NCBI RefSeq assembly: GCF_009711085.1
Contig: NZ_WMKA01000033.1
Span: 1-44,634 of the forward strand
Length of the DNA: 44,634 bases
Origin: Cellulosimicrobium composti
GTDB taxonomy: Bacteria > Actinomycetota > Actinomycetes > Actinomycetales > Cellulomonadaceae
Reading direction: 5' to 3'
Under the pieces are notes generated by a model, which saw only the letters and a list, made by a program, of their open reading frames with translations, had not been told where the DNA came from and did no database searches. Every line of letters starts with the position of its first letter. Positions within the stretch are counted from its first letter, which is position 1. Positions 31,049 to 38,727 of the stretch are shown piece after piece. Position numbers and translations under genes: made by a program.

Positions 31049-34000
31049 GTGTCATTCGCCGCAGCGCCCCGCCGGCCGTCCCCCGGGGGCCGGCCCGCCC
31101 GGCGCCGGAGCCCGATCGGCATCGCGATCGCCGTCGTCGGCGCCCTCGTCGTCCTCCTGCTCCTGCTCGCCCAGTTCTGGACCGAGGTGCTGTGGTTCCA
31201 GCAGCTCGACTTCGCGAACGTCCTGTGGACGCAGTGGGGCGCGCGTATCGCCCTGTTCGTCGCGGGCTTCCTCGTCATGGGCGGGCTCGTCTTCCTGTCG
31301 TTCTCGCTCGCGTACCGGTCCCGGCCGATCTACGCGCCCTCGACGCCCGAGCAGGCGACGCTCGACCAGTACCGCGAGGCGATCGAGCCGCTGCGCAAGG
31401 TCGTCATGGTCGTCGCGCCGGCGCTCGTCGGCTTCTTCGCGGGCGCCGCGGCGGCGTCGCAGTGGCAGACGGTCCTCCTCGCGCTCAACGCGGTGCCGTT
31501 CGGCACGACGGACCCGCAGTGGGGCATCGACCTGTCGTTCTACGTCTTCACGCTGCCGCTGCTGCGGTTCGTCGTGAGCTTCCTCATGGCGGTCGTCATC
31601 ATCTCGGGCATCGCCGCCGTCGCGACGCACTACCTGTACGGCGGTCTGCGCATCGGCGGCGGGGCGGACGCCGGGCCGCGCACGACGACGGCCGCGCGCG
31701 TGCAGCTCTCCGTGATCGCCGCGCTGCTCCTCGTGCTCATCGCGGCGAACTACTGGCTCGACCGCTACTCGATCCTCACGTCGGGCGGCGCGAAGTTCGA
31801 CGGCGCGTCCTACGCCGACGTGCACGCGGTCATCCCCTCGAAGGCGATCCTCACGGTCGTCGCGCTGTTCGTCGCCGCGCTCTTCGTCGTCACCGCGGTC
31901 CGCGGCAACTGGCGCCTGCCCGCGATCGGCGTCGGCCTCATGGTCGTCTCCGCCATCGCCATCGGCGGGATCTACCCGAGCGTCGTGCAGCGGTTCCAGG
32001 TCACGCCGAACGCGCAGGACTTCGAGGAGGAGTACATCCAGCGCAACATCGACGCGACCAAGGCCGCCTACGGCATCGACGACGTCCAGACCGAGCAGTA
32101 CAACGCGAAGACCGAGGCCGAGGCGGGCGCGCTGCGCGAGGACGCCGACACCACCGCGTCGATCCGCCTGCTCGACCCGGAGATCGTCAGCCCGTCGTTC
32201 AGCCAGCTCCAGCAGAACAAGCAGTACTACCAGTTCTCGCCGTCGCTGTCGGTGGACCGCTACACGATCGACGACGAGAGCCGCGACACCGTCATCGCGG
32301 TCCGGGAGCTCAACCAGGGCGGCCTCGGCGCTGACCAGCGCAACTGGGTCAACGACCACACGGTCTACACCCACGGCTTCGGCGTCGTCGCGGCGTACGG
32401 CAACCAGATCGGCCCGGACGGCCGGCCCGCGTTCTACGAGGGCTCGATCCCGTCGACGGGCGCGTTCACCGACGCCGGCGGCTACGAGCCGCGGATCTAC
32501 TTCTCGCCCGAGGCGCCGCAGTACTCGATCGTGGGCGCGCCCGAGGGTCGCGAACCGTGGGAGCTCGACTACCCGGTCGACGACGAGGGCGGCCAGGTCA
32601 ACAACACGTTCCCCACGCAGGAGATCGCGGCGGGCCCGAGCGTCGGCACGTTCCTCAACAAGGTGCTGTACGCGCTGAAGTTCGGGTCCGAGCAGATCCT
32701 GTTCTCCGACCGCGTCACGGAGGACTCGCAGATCCTCTACGACCGCAGCCCGCGCGACCGCGTCGCGAAGGTCGCGCCGTACCTCACGCTCGACGGCCGC
32801 GTGTACCCCGCGGTCGTGGACGGCCGCGTGAAGTGGATCGTCGACGGCTACACGACGTCGAACGCGTACCCGTACTCGACGTCGGAGTCCCTGGACGAGA
32901 CGACGGCCGACTCGCTCGTCGCGGCGAACTCGGTCGAGGCGCTCGCGCCCCAGCAGATCAACTACATCCGCAACTCGGTCAAGGCGACCGTCGACGCGTA
33001 CGACGGGTCGGTCGACCTGTACGCGTGGGACGCCGAGGACCCGCTCCTGCAGGCGTGGACGAAGGTCTTCCCGAGCACGGTGCAGCCGATGTCGGAGATC
33101 TCCGGCGACCTCATGAGCCACCTGCGCTACCCCGAGGACCTGTTCAAGGTGCAGCGCACGCTGCTCGCGAGCTACCACGTGGACGACGCGAACGAGTTCT
33201 TCTCGGGCCAGGACTTCTGGCGCAGCCCGGAGGACCCGACGGCGAGCGGCCAGGTCAAGCCGCTGCAGCCGCCGTACTACCTCACGCTGCAGATGCCGAG
33301 CCAGGACGCCCCGACGTTCTCGCTCATGTCGACGTACATCCCGGGCGGCGGTTCCGACCGCAACATCCTCACGGGCTTCCTCGCGGTGGACGCGGAGCCG
33401 GGCAGCGAGGCGGGCGTGCGTTCCGAGGACTACGGGACGCTGCGCCTCCTCGAGCTGCCGCGCAACGCGACCGTGCCCGGCCCGGGTCAGGTGCAGAACA
33501 ACTTCAACACCGACCCGACCGCGGCGGACGGTCTGCTCGCGCTGCGCCGTGGTGACTCCACGGTCATCAACGGCAACCTCCTCACCCTTCCGGTGGGCGG
33601 CGGCCTCCTGTACGTCCAGCCGGTCTACGTGCAGTCGACGGAGGGCACGCGGTTCCCGCTGCTGCGCAAGGTGCTCGTGTCGTTCGGCGACGAGATCGGC
33701 TTCGCGGACACGCTCGACGAGGCGCTGGACCAGGTGTTCGGCGGCGACTCGGGCGCGAACGCGGGCGACGCGGACGGCGGGGTCGAGACCGAGGTCCCGG
33801 ACCAGCCGGCTGACGGCGAGACGGCCGACCCCGGCACGACCGACCCCGGCACGACCGACCCGGACGCGGGCGAGCCGGACGCCGAGCAGCCGGCGCCGCC
33901 GGCGGACGGCGGCACGGTCGACGGCGGCGCTCGCGCCGAGCTCGACCAGGCGCTGCGCCAGGCGCAGCAGGCCATCGAGGCGGGCGAGGCGGCGCTCGCG

Positions 34001-34108
34001 GAGGGCGACTTCGCGGCGTACGGCGAGGCGCAGGACCGCCTGCGGCAGGCGCTCGAGGCGGCGCTCGCCGCCGAGCAGCGGCTCGACACCGAGTCGTCGG
34101 GCGGCTGA
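31049..34108 (+). CDS. UPF0182-family large membrane protein
   Basis: 1019 residues. The N-terminal third has about seven membrane segments (GIAIAVVGALVVLLLLLAQF is the first; the last ends near 310 with VSAIAIGGIYPSVVQRF). A large extracytoplasmic domain follows, starting with the family-like NAQDFEEEYIQRNIDATKAAYGI and later RDTVIAVRELNQGGL and HTVYTHGFGVVAAYGNQI. A Thr/Asp/Pro-rich acidic linker (about 905-965) leads to the usual C-terminal helix (ELDQALRQAQQAIEAGEAAL). Function is unknown; M. tuberculosis Rv3193c is the likely relative. The GTG at 31049 has an AGAGGA site nine bases upstream and lies about 25 residues before the basic stretch and first membrane segment. Confidence 0.93.
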   Translation: MSFAAAPRRPSPGGRPARRRSPIGIAIAVVGALVVLLLLLAQFWTEVLWFQQLDFANVLWTQWGARIALFVAGFLVMGGLVFLSFSLAYRSRPIYAPSTPEQATLDQYREAIEPLRKVVMVVAPALVGFFAGAAAASQWQTVLLALNAVPFGTTDPQWGIDLSFYVFTLPLLRFVVSFLMAVVIISGIAAVATHYLYGGLRIGGGADAGPRTTTAARVQLSVIAALLLVLIAANYWLDRYSILTSGGAKFDGASYADVHAVIPSKAILTVVALFVAALFVVTAVRGNWRLPAIGVGLMVVSAIAIGGIYPSVVQRFQVTPNAQDFEEEYIQRNIDATKAAYGIDDVQTEQYNAKTEAEAGALREDADTTASIRLLDPEIVSPSFSQLQQNKQYYQFSPSLSVDRYTIDDESRDTVIAVRELNQGGLGADQRNWVNDHTVYTHGFGVVAAYGNQIGPDGRPAFYEGSIPSTGAFTDAGGYEPRIYFSPEAPQYSIVGAPEGREPWELDYPVDDEGGQVNNTFPTQEIAAGPSVGTFLNKVLYALKFGSEQILFSDRVTEDSQILYDRSPRDRVAKVAPYLTLDGRVYPAVVDGRVKWIVDGYTTSNAYPYSTSESLDETTADSLVAANSVEALAPQQINYIRNSVKATVDAYDGSVDLYAWDAEDPLLQAWTKVFPSTVQPMSEISGDLMSHLRYPEDLFKVQRTLLASYHVDDANEFFSGQDFWRSPEDPTASGQVKPLQPPYYLTLQMPSQDAPTFSLMSTYIPGGGSDRNILTGFLAVDAEPGSEAGVRSEDYGTLRLLELPRNATVPGPGQVQNNFNTDPTAADGLLALRRGDSTVINGNLLTLPVGGGLLYVQPVYVQSTEGTRFPLLRKVLVSFGDEIGFADTLDEALDQVFGGDSGANAGDADGGVETEVPDQPADGETADPGTTDPGTTDPDAGEPDAEQPAPPADGGTVDGGARAELDQALRQAQQAIEAGEAALAEGDFAAYGEAQDRLRQALEAALAAEQRLDTESSGG

Positions 34109-34136
34109 CGGACGGTCGCGCGCGCGACGTACCGCC

Positions 34137-34178
34137 ACGGACGGGCGGGGACACCGACGGGTGTCCCCGCCCGTCCGT
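34137..34178 (+). terminator. Very strong intrinsic terminator of the UPF0182 gene
   Basis: A 19-bp perfect stem (34137-34155 with 34160-34178) and a four-base loop GACG. It is followed shortly by GGGTTTGTCATTT. It is the strongest hairpin seen in the window. Confidence 0.92.
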
Positions 34179-34190
34179 CGTGCGGCGGGT

Positions 34191-34219
34191 TTGTCATTTC
34201 CTCCGGCGGACGGGAGGAT
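34191..34219 (+). promoter_or_regulatory. Candidate promoter of the aldose-epimerase-like gene
   Basis: TTGTCA (34191-34196), 17-base spacer, GAGGAT (34214-34219). The -10 ends eight bases before the GTG at 34228. GGGAGGAT could alternatively serve as ribosome binding site for that GTG. Confidence 0.45.
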
Positions 34220-34227
34220 CGCTCCTC

Positions 34228-35286
34228 GTGACCTCTGCAACGGTTTGCAGCAACGCTTTCAGCGCGGCGGGCGACGCGGCGAGCGACGTGACCCCCGCCG
34301 TCCCCGCGGCGCGCCTGCGCCACCCCTCCGGCGCCGAGCTCGTGGTCGCGCTGCGCGGCGCCGCGGTGCTCGCGTGGCGCGCACCGTGGCGCGGCGCGGA
34401 CGGGACCGTGCGGGTCGAGGACCTCGTCGACGGGTACACCGACGAGGTGGAGGTCGCGACGCACGACGCCGCGCGCTCGGCGCTCATGGCGCCGTTCGTC
34501 AACCGTCTCGCGGGCGGCGCCTACACCTTCGACGGGGTCCGGCACGAGGTGGCCCCGGTGCTGCCGTGGGAGCCGGTGACCATGCACGGGTTCGCGCGCA
34601 CGCTCGACTGGGCGGTCGTCGAGCCCGGCCCCCGCTCGGCGCGACCCGCCGGGCCCCCGGACGCCGGGGCCACGCCCGTCGCCGTCACGCTGCGCGCCGC
34701 CGTCGCGGCGGACGCGCACGCGGGCTACCCGTTCGCGCTCGAGCTCGAGGTGGACTACGTGCTCGGGGCCGCGTCGCTCGACGTCGTGCTCCGCGCACGC
34801 AACGTCGGCCCGACGGCGGCGCCGGTCGCGCTCGGGTGGCACCCGTACCTGCGCGTGCCGGGGCACGCGAGCGTCGACGGCCTCGAGCTCACCGTGCCCG
34901 CCCGCCGCGCCGTGGTGACCGACGCCGGCCTGCTCCCGCTCGCCGGCCCGTCCGCCCTGGAGGAGATCGACGGCGTCGGCCCGCTGCCCCTCGCGGGCGT
35001 GCGCCTCGACCACGCGTTCGGGGGCCTGCGCCCGGACGCCGACGGCCGGGCCCGCACGCTCGTGCGCGACCCGGCGACGGGGCAGGGCCTCGCGCTCTGG
35101 CAGGACCGCGGCCTCGTGCACGTCTACACGGGGGACGGCCTGGGGCGGCGGGCGCGCGCGGCGGTGGCCGTCGAGCCGGTCGAGACGCTCACCGACGCCT
35201 TCAACCGCCCCGACTGCGCGGCAGACGTGCGGCTCGAGCCCGGGGCCGTGCGCACGTTCGCGTTCGGGGTCGAGGTGCTGGAGTGA
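34228..35286 (+). CDS. Aldose 1-epimerase-like (galactose mutarotase fold) protein
   Basis: 352 residues. The beta-sandwich mutarotase fold is indicated by MAPFVNRLAGGAYTFDG (about 91-107), the first catalytic His in TMHGFARTLDW (about 121), the second His in LGWHPYLRVPG, Asp in LDHAFGGL, and the catalytic Glu region VAVEPVETLTDAFN (about 313-326). The family interconverts anomers of hexoses in the cytoplasm; the exact sugar is unknown. Start choice is uncertain: GTG at 34228 has GGGAGGAT upstream, but the conserved part begins after the in-frame GTG at 34288. If 34288 is used, a LacI-type palindrome (34235-34250) lies in the leader. The gene stands alone between the UPF0182 terminator and tRNA-fMet. 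Confidence 0.85.
   Translation: MTSATVCSNAFSAAGDAASDVTPAVPAARLRHPSGAELVVALRGAAVLAWRAPWRGADGTVRVEDLVDGYTDEVEVATHDAARSALMAPFVNRLAGGAYTFDGVRHEVAPVLPWEPVTMHGFARTLDWAVVEPGPRSARPAGPPDAGATPVAVTLRAAVAADAHAGYPFALELEVDYVLGAASLDVVLRARNVGPTAAPVALGWHPYLRVPGHASVDGLELTVPARRAVVTDAGLLPLAGPSALEEIDGVGPLPLAGVRLDHAFGGLRPDADGRARTLVRDPATGQGLALWQDRGLVHVYTGDGLGRRARAAVAVEPVETLTDAFNRPDCAADVRLEPGAVRTFAFGVEVLE
34235..34250 (+). promoter_or_regulatory. LacI-type operator-like palindrome
   Basis: CTGCAA-CGGT-TTGCAG is a perfect 6-4-6 inverted repeat resembling the CG-centred operators of LacI-family sugar regulators. A second, related half (CAACGCTTTC) follows at 34251-34260. It lies just after the candidate promoter, at the 5' end of the sugar-epimerase gene. 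Confidence 0.45.
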
Positions 35287-35307
35287 TCCACGTCTCGCTC
35301 ACCCGAT

Positions 35308-35336
35308 TTGGCCTGGTCCGGAACGTCCCGTAGAGT
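35308..35336 (+). promoter_or_regulatory. Promoter of tRNA-fMet
   Basis: TTGGCC (35308-35313), 17-base spacer, TAGAGT (35331-35336). The -10 ends 12 bases before the tRNA 5' end, so transcription would start almost at the mature end. Confidence 0.7.
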
Positions 35337-35348
35337 AGTGATCATCGA

Positions 35349-35422
35349 CGCGGGGTGGAGCAGCTCGGTAGCTCGCTGGGCTCATAACCCAGAGGTCGCA
35401 GGTTCAAATCCTGCCCCCGCTA
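35349..35422 (+). tRNA. Initiator tRNA-fMet (anticodon CAT)
   Basis: 74 bases with a full cloverleaf: acceptor CGCGGGG (35349-35355), D arm with GAGCAGCTCGGTAGCTC, anticodon stem CTGGG/CCCAG around CTCATAA, T arm GCAGG-TTCAAAT-CCTGC, discriminator A at 35422. Initiator marks are the three G-C pairs at the base of the anticodon stem and an unpaired first acceptor position (C1 facing U72). The 3' CCA is not encoded (CGA follows). It has its own promoter and terminator. Confidence 0.97.
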
Positions 35423-35446
35423 CGAAAGATGTCGCAGGACATCACG

Positions 35447-35480
35447 AAGGCCCGGACCACGGAAACGTGGTCCGGGCCTT
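35447..35480. terminator. Terminator after tRNA-fMet
   Basis: A 15-bp perfect stem (35447-35461 with 35466-35480), GAAA loop, then TGTCGTT. It lies between the tRNA and the convergent hydrolase gene ending at 35516, and could serve both. Confidence 0.9.
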
Positions 35481-35515
35481 TGTCGTTCCGGCCGGTGGGG
35501 CAGCGGGGTCGCTCG

Positions 35516-36313
35516 TCACCGGGTGCTGCGGGCGGCGTCCTCGATCAGGCGCGCGACCGCGACCGGGTGGCTGACCATGACGGCGTGCGAGCCGTTGACC
35601 TCCTCCGTGTACGCGCCGGCCCGCTCGGACATCCAGCGCTGCACCTCCGGGTCGATCGCGTGGTCCTTGCGCGTGACGAGGCTCCACGACGGGATCGTGC
35701 GGAACGCCTCACCGACGCTGGCGTCGGTCACCGCGCGCGTGTTGGCGGGTCGCTGGACCACGGCCAGGTCGGCGGCCGTCTCCTTGTCCACGTCGTTCGC
35801 GAAGAACTCCCGGAACCGGGCCGGGTCGATCGCCACCTCGACGCCGTCCGGTACGGGGGTCGAGACGAGCGGGATCGCGGGGGAGGTCTTGGCGGCCAGG
35901 TCGCCCACGGTCTCGCCGGCGGTGGGGATGAACGCGGCGACGTAGACCAGCGCCTTGACGTCCGGGTTTGACGCGGCGGCGTTCGTGATCACGGCACCGC
36001 CGTAGGAGTGGCCCACGAGCACGACGGGGCCGTCGATGGTGGACAGGTAGCTGGAGACGTACGCGGAGTCGCCGGTCAGGCCCTGGAGCGGGTTCGCGAG
36101 GGCCTGGACGGGGTACCCGTCCTTGCGCAGCCGCTCGATCACGGGCGACCAGCTCGAGGAGTCGGCCCACGCTCCGTGGACGAGGACGACGGTCGGCTTC
36201 GGCTGCGGGGTCGGGGGACCCCCGACGGCCGAGGCCGTGAGGGTAGGGCTGATGACGCCGAGCACGGTGAGCGCGCTGGCGAGGGCTGCGGGGATACGAA
36301 GACGCAGACGCAT
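35516..36313 (-). CDS. Secreted alpha/beta-hydrolase
   Basis: 265 residues. A signal peptide (MRLRLRIPAALASALTVLGV, ending near TASA at 28) indicates export. The mature part has VVLVHGAWADSSSW (about 42-55), the nucleophile elbow VGHSYGGAVI (Ser about 103) and a C-terminal His in NGSHAVMVSHP. The pattern fits small esterase/haloperoxidase-like alpha/beta hydrolases; substrate unknown. The ATG at 36313 has a clear GGAGGAG ribosome binding site. It lies 127 bases downstream of the flavin oxidoreductase on the same strand, and a hairpin at 36369-36384 lies in that gap, so it may be transcribed separately. Confidence 0.87.
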   Translation of the reverse strand: MRLRLRIPAALASALTVLGVISPTLTASAVGGPPTPQPKPTVVLVHGAWADSSSWSPVIERLRKDGYPVQALANPLQGLTGDSAYVSSYLSTIDGPVVLVGHSYGGAVITNAAASNPDVKALVYVAAFIPTAGETVGDLAAKTSPAIPLVSTPVPDGVEVAIDPARFREFFANDVDKETAADLAVVQRPANTRAVTDASVGEAFRTIPSWSLVTRKDHAIDPEVQRWMSERAGAYTEEVNGSHAVMVSHPVAVARLIEDAARSTR

Positions 36314-36368
36314 GACAACTCCTCCGAGGGGTTGGTGTTGCGGTGGTCGCCGCTCCCGGCGGCCGTCC

Positions 36369-36384
36369 CGGGGCTCATGCCCCG
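36369..36384 (-). terminator. Candidate hairpin after the flavin oxidoreductase gene
   Basis: CGGGGC-TCAT-GCCCCG (arms 36369-36374 and 36379-36384). A loopless palindrome GCCTGCCGGCAGGC lies at 36422-36435, just after the oxidoreductase stop. No T-run follows either. Confidence 0.4.
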
Positions 36385-36440
36385 CGGCGGCGCCGAGCGC
36401 GGTGCTCTGTGGTGCCGTCCTGCCTGCCGGCAGGCGGTCG

Positions 36441-37856
36441 TCAGCTCGGCCGGCCGTAGCTCTCGAGCAGGCGGAGCCAGATCTCGCTGATCGTGGGGTA
36501 GGCGGGGACGGCGTGCCAGAGCCGGTCGACGGGGACCTCCCCGACGATCGCGACGGTCGCCGCGTGCAGGAGCTCCGCGACGTCCTGGCCGACGAAGGTC
36601 GCGCCGACGACGACCTGGCGGTCGGTGTCGACGACGAGCACGGCGCGGCCCGTGTAGTCGTCGGCCTCCAGCGCGGCGCCGGCGACGGAGCCGAGGTCGT
36701 GCTCGACCGTGCGGACGGCGAGCCCGCTCTCGCGCGCGTGGGCCTCGGTGAGCCCCACGCTCGCGACGGCAGGATCGGTGAACACGACGCGGGGCACCGC
36801 GGCGTGGTCCGCGGTCGCGGCGTGCGCGCCCCACGGGCCGTCGTCGAGGGGCGTCCCGCGCAGCCGCGCGGCGATCGCCTCCCCGGCGGCGCGCGCCTGG
36901 TACTTTCCCTGGTGGGTGAGCAGCGCCCGCCCGTTGACGTCCCCGACGGCGTACAGCCAGTCGGTGCCCTCGACGCGCAGGGTCTCGCCGACCCGGAGCG
37001 GACCGGAGAGCCCCACCGTGTCGAGGCCGAGGTCGTCGGTGCTCGGGCGGCGCCCGGTCGTCACGAGGATCTCCTCGCCCTCGACCACGCGGCCGTCGTC
37101 GAGCGTGACGGTCACGACGCCGTCGGCCCGGCGGTCGACGCGCGTCGGCGTGACGTGGAGGCGCACGTCGACGCCGTCCGCCGCGAGGGCGGTGGCGACG
37201 TGCTCGCCCGCGACGGGCTCCTCGCGGTCCAGCAGCCCGGAGACGGACAGGAGGGTCACGCGCGAGCCGAGCGAGGCGTACGCCTGGGCGAGCTCGACGC
37301 CGGCCACGCCCCCGCCGAGGACGACGAGGCGCGGCGGCACGTGGTCCGCGGACGTGGCGTCCCGGGTGCCCCACGGGGCGGCGTCCGCCAGGCCGGGGAC
37401 CGGCGGGACCACCGGCACGGAGCCGGTGGCGAGCGCCACCGCCGCAGCCGTGAGCACCCGCTCGCCGACCTGCACGGCGCGTGGCCCGACGACCCGGCCG
37501 CGTCCGCGGACGAGGTCGATGCCCGCGGACGCGAGCCAGGCGGCCTGGCCGTCGTCCGCCCACCCGTCCGTGAACGACGTGCGCCGGGCGAGCACCGCGG
37601 CGGCGTCGAGACTGCCGGTGACCGCCTCGCGGGCGCCCGCCACCCGGCGGGCGGCCCGCAGGGCGTGCCCGCTGCGCAGCAGCGCCTTGGACGGCATGCA
37701 GGCCCAGTACGAGCACTCGCCCCCGACGAGCTCGGACTCGACGACGGCCGCGCGCAGCCCGCGCCGGGTCGCGTAGTCGGCGACGTTCTCGCCGACGGGT
37801 CCGGCACCGACGACGACCAGGTCGTAGTCGTAGGTCGTGGTGTCCATGACGCTCAT
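36441..37856 (-). CDS. FAD/NAD(P)-dependent disulfide oxidoreductase (class I, MerA/Lpd-like)
   Basis: 471 residues. The FAD-binding motif is VVVGAGPVGENVADYA (about 14-29). The redox-active disulfide is GGECSYWACMPSK (Cys 48 and 53, C-x4-C). The NAD(P) motif is LVVLGGGVAGVELAQAYASLG, and the second FAD motif is LYAVGDVNG. The C-terminal interface carries HAVPAYPTISEIW, with the family His-Glu pair. It lacks a lipoyl-complex neighbour and the metal-binding domain of mercuric reductase, so the substrate is unknown; related proteins are often misannotated as dihydrolipoamide dehydrogenase. The ATG at 37856 overlaps the stop of the membrane protein gene by four bases (ATGA). A later in-frame ATG (fourth codon) is possible. 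Confidence 0.9.
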   Translation of the reverse strand: MSVMDTTTYDYDLVVVGAGPVGENVADYATRRGLRAAVVESELVGGECSYWACMPSKALLRSGHALRAARRVAGAREAVTGSLDAAAVLARRTSFTDGWADDGQAAWLASAGIDLVRGRGRVVGPRAVQVGERVLTAAAVALATGSVPVVPPVPGLADAAPWGTRDATSADHVPPRLVVLGGGVAGVELAQAYASLGSRVTLLSVSGLLDREEPVAGEHVATALAADGVDVRLHVTPTRVDRRADGVVTVTLDDGRVVEGEEILVTTGRRPSTDDLGLDTVGLSGPLRVGETLRVEGTDWLYAVGDVNGRALLTHQGKYQARAAGEAIAARLRGTPLDDGPWGAHAATADHAAVPRVVFTDPAVASVGLTEAHARESGLAVRTVEHDLGSVAGAALEADDYTGRAVLVVDTDRQVVVGATFVGQDVAELLHAATVAIVGEVPVDRLWHAVPAYPTISEIWLRLLESYGRPS

Positions 37857-38416
37857 GACTCCTTCTCCCGCAGGACGCGGCCGAGCCGGAGGGCGGAGAC
37901 GAGGAAGAAGATCCCGCCGAGGGCCGCGTAGCCGGCGGTCCCGGCGATCGTCTCCGCGCCCTGGAGGCCCTGGGCGAGGAACGCGCCGCCCACGACGACC
38001 GAGAGGCCGCCGCTGAGCATCTGGGCGACCTGCCCGCCCGTGCGGCGGTTGCGGACGGCGGCGACGAGCTGCGGGACGCCCGCGCCGATCGCCCAGACGC
38101 CCCAGACGGCGAGGGCTGCGCCGAGGGACTGGGTCGACGCGACGCCGAGCGCGACGGCGACGGCGACGCTGACCACGACGTTCACCCGTTCCGCGACCGT
38201 GGACCGCGCGGTGCCCGGGGTGACGCGCACCTGCCACAGCACGGCGGCGGCGTCGACCAGCGGGTAGACGACGAGCAGGGTCGTCAGCCACGGCCCGGCC
38301 GCGGTCGCGGTGGTGAGGACCAGGGCCGCCCAGACGAGGGCGACGACGAAGCGGGTGAGGTACAGGCGGCGCAGGGCCGCGCCGAAGGTCGTGGGGATCG
38401 TGGTGGTCGTCGTCAT
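37853..38416 (-). CDS. Six-segment membrane protein (DUF308/HdeD-like)
   Basis: 187 residues with about six hydrophobic helices: FVVALVWAALVLTTATAAG, LTTLLVVYPLVDAAAVLW, VVVSVAVAVALGVA, LAVWGVWAIGAGVPQLVAAV, MLSGGLSVVVGGAFLAQGL and AALGGIFFLVSALRLGR. The helical-hairpin pattern with a Gly-rich fifth segment (SGGLSVVVGGAFL) suits the DUF308/HdeD family of unknown or acid-stress function. It is overlapped by four bases (ATGA) at both ends: by a 30-codon ORF before it and by the flavin oxidoreductase after it. This suggests a tightly coupled operon. Confidence 0.8.
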   Translation of the reverse strand: MTTTTTIPTTFGAALRRLYLTRFVVALVWAALVLTTATAAGPWLTTLLVVYPLVDAAAVLWQVRVTPGTARSTVAERVNVVVSVAVAVALGVASTQSLGAALAVWGVWAIGAGVPQLVAAVRNRRTGGQVAQMLSGGLSVVVGGAFLAQGLQGAETIAGTAGYAALGGIFFLVSALRLGRVLREKES

Positions 38417-38505
38417 GCTGCCCTCACGAGTCCGGTCGTGGTCGGGACCGGGGCGGACGGGCGACGGCGCGGGGCCGTCGTCGCGCGCAGGGTCGCGGTG
38501 GTCAT
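38413..38505 (-). CDS. 30-residue small ORF leading a coupled operon
   Basis: ATG at 38505 with a good ribosome binding site (AAGGGAG, six bases before it) opens 30 codons ending in TGA at 38415-38413, which overlaps the membrane protein ATG (ATGA). The product starts MTTATLRATTAPRRRP and ends TTTGLVRAA: Thr/Arg/Pro-rich, no membrane segment. The coupling at the same four-base overlap used by the next two genes argues it is translated. It may be a leader peptide that delivers ribosomes or a functional microprotein. Too short to judge by homology. Confidence 0.6.
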   Translation of the reverse strand: MTTATLRATTAPRRRPSAPVPTTTGLVRAA

Positions 38506-38630
38506 GGTGGTCTCCCTTCCGTGGCGCTGGACGGGCGGTCCGTGGCGCCGGTTCGTACAGGAGACGTTCGCTCGCGTCGGGTCCCGGTCGAATCCGTGAG
38601 GTGCCCGGTCAGCACCCCGGCACGACGCAC

Positions 38631-38668
38631 CCCCGGCGTGCCGGGCACCGGCGCCGGGCACGCCGGGG
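38631..38668 (-). terminator. Terminator after the LuxR-type regulator
   Basis: A 12-bp perfect stem (38631-38642 with 38657-38668), 14-base GC-rich loop. It lies between the stop of the regulator (38728) and the start of the small-ORF operon (38505), so these are probably separate transcripts. Confidence 0.6.
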
Positions 38669-38727
38669 CGCCCTGCTCGGGGGACGCGGAGGGTCGCCGT
38701 CGGCCGGGGTGCGGGGCCGCCGTCGCC

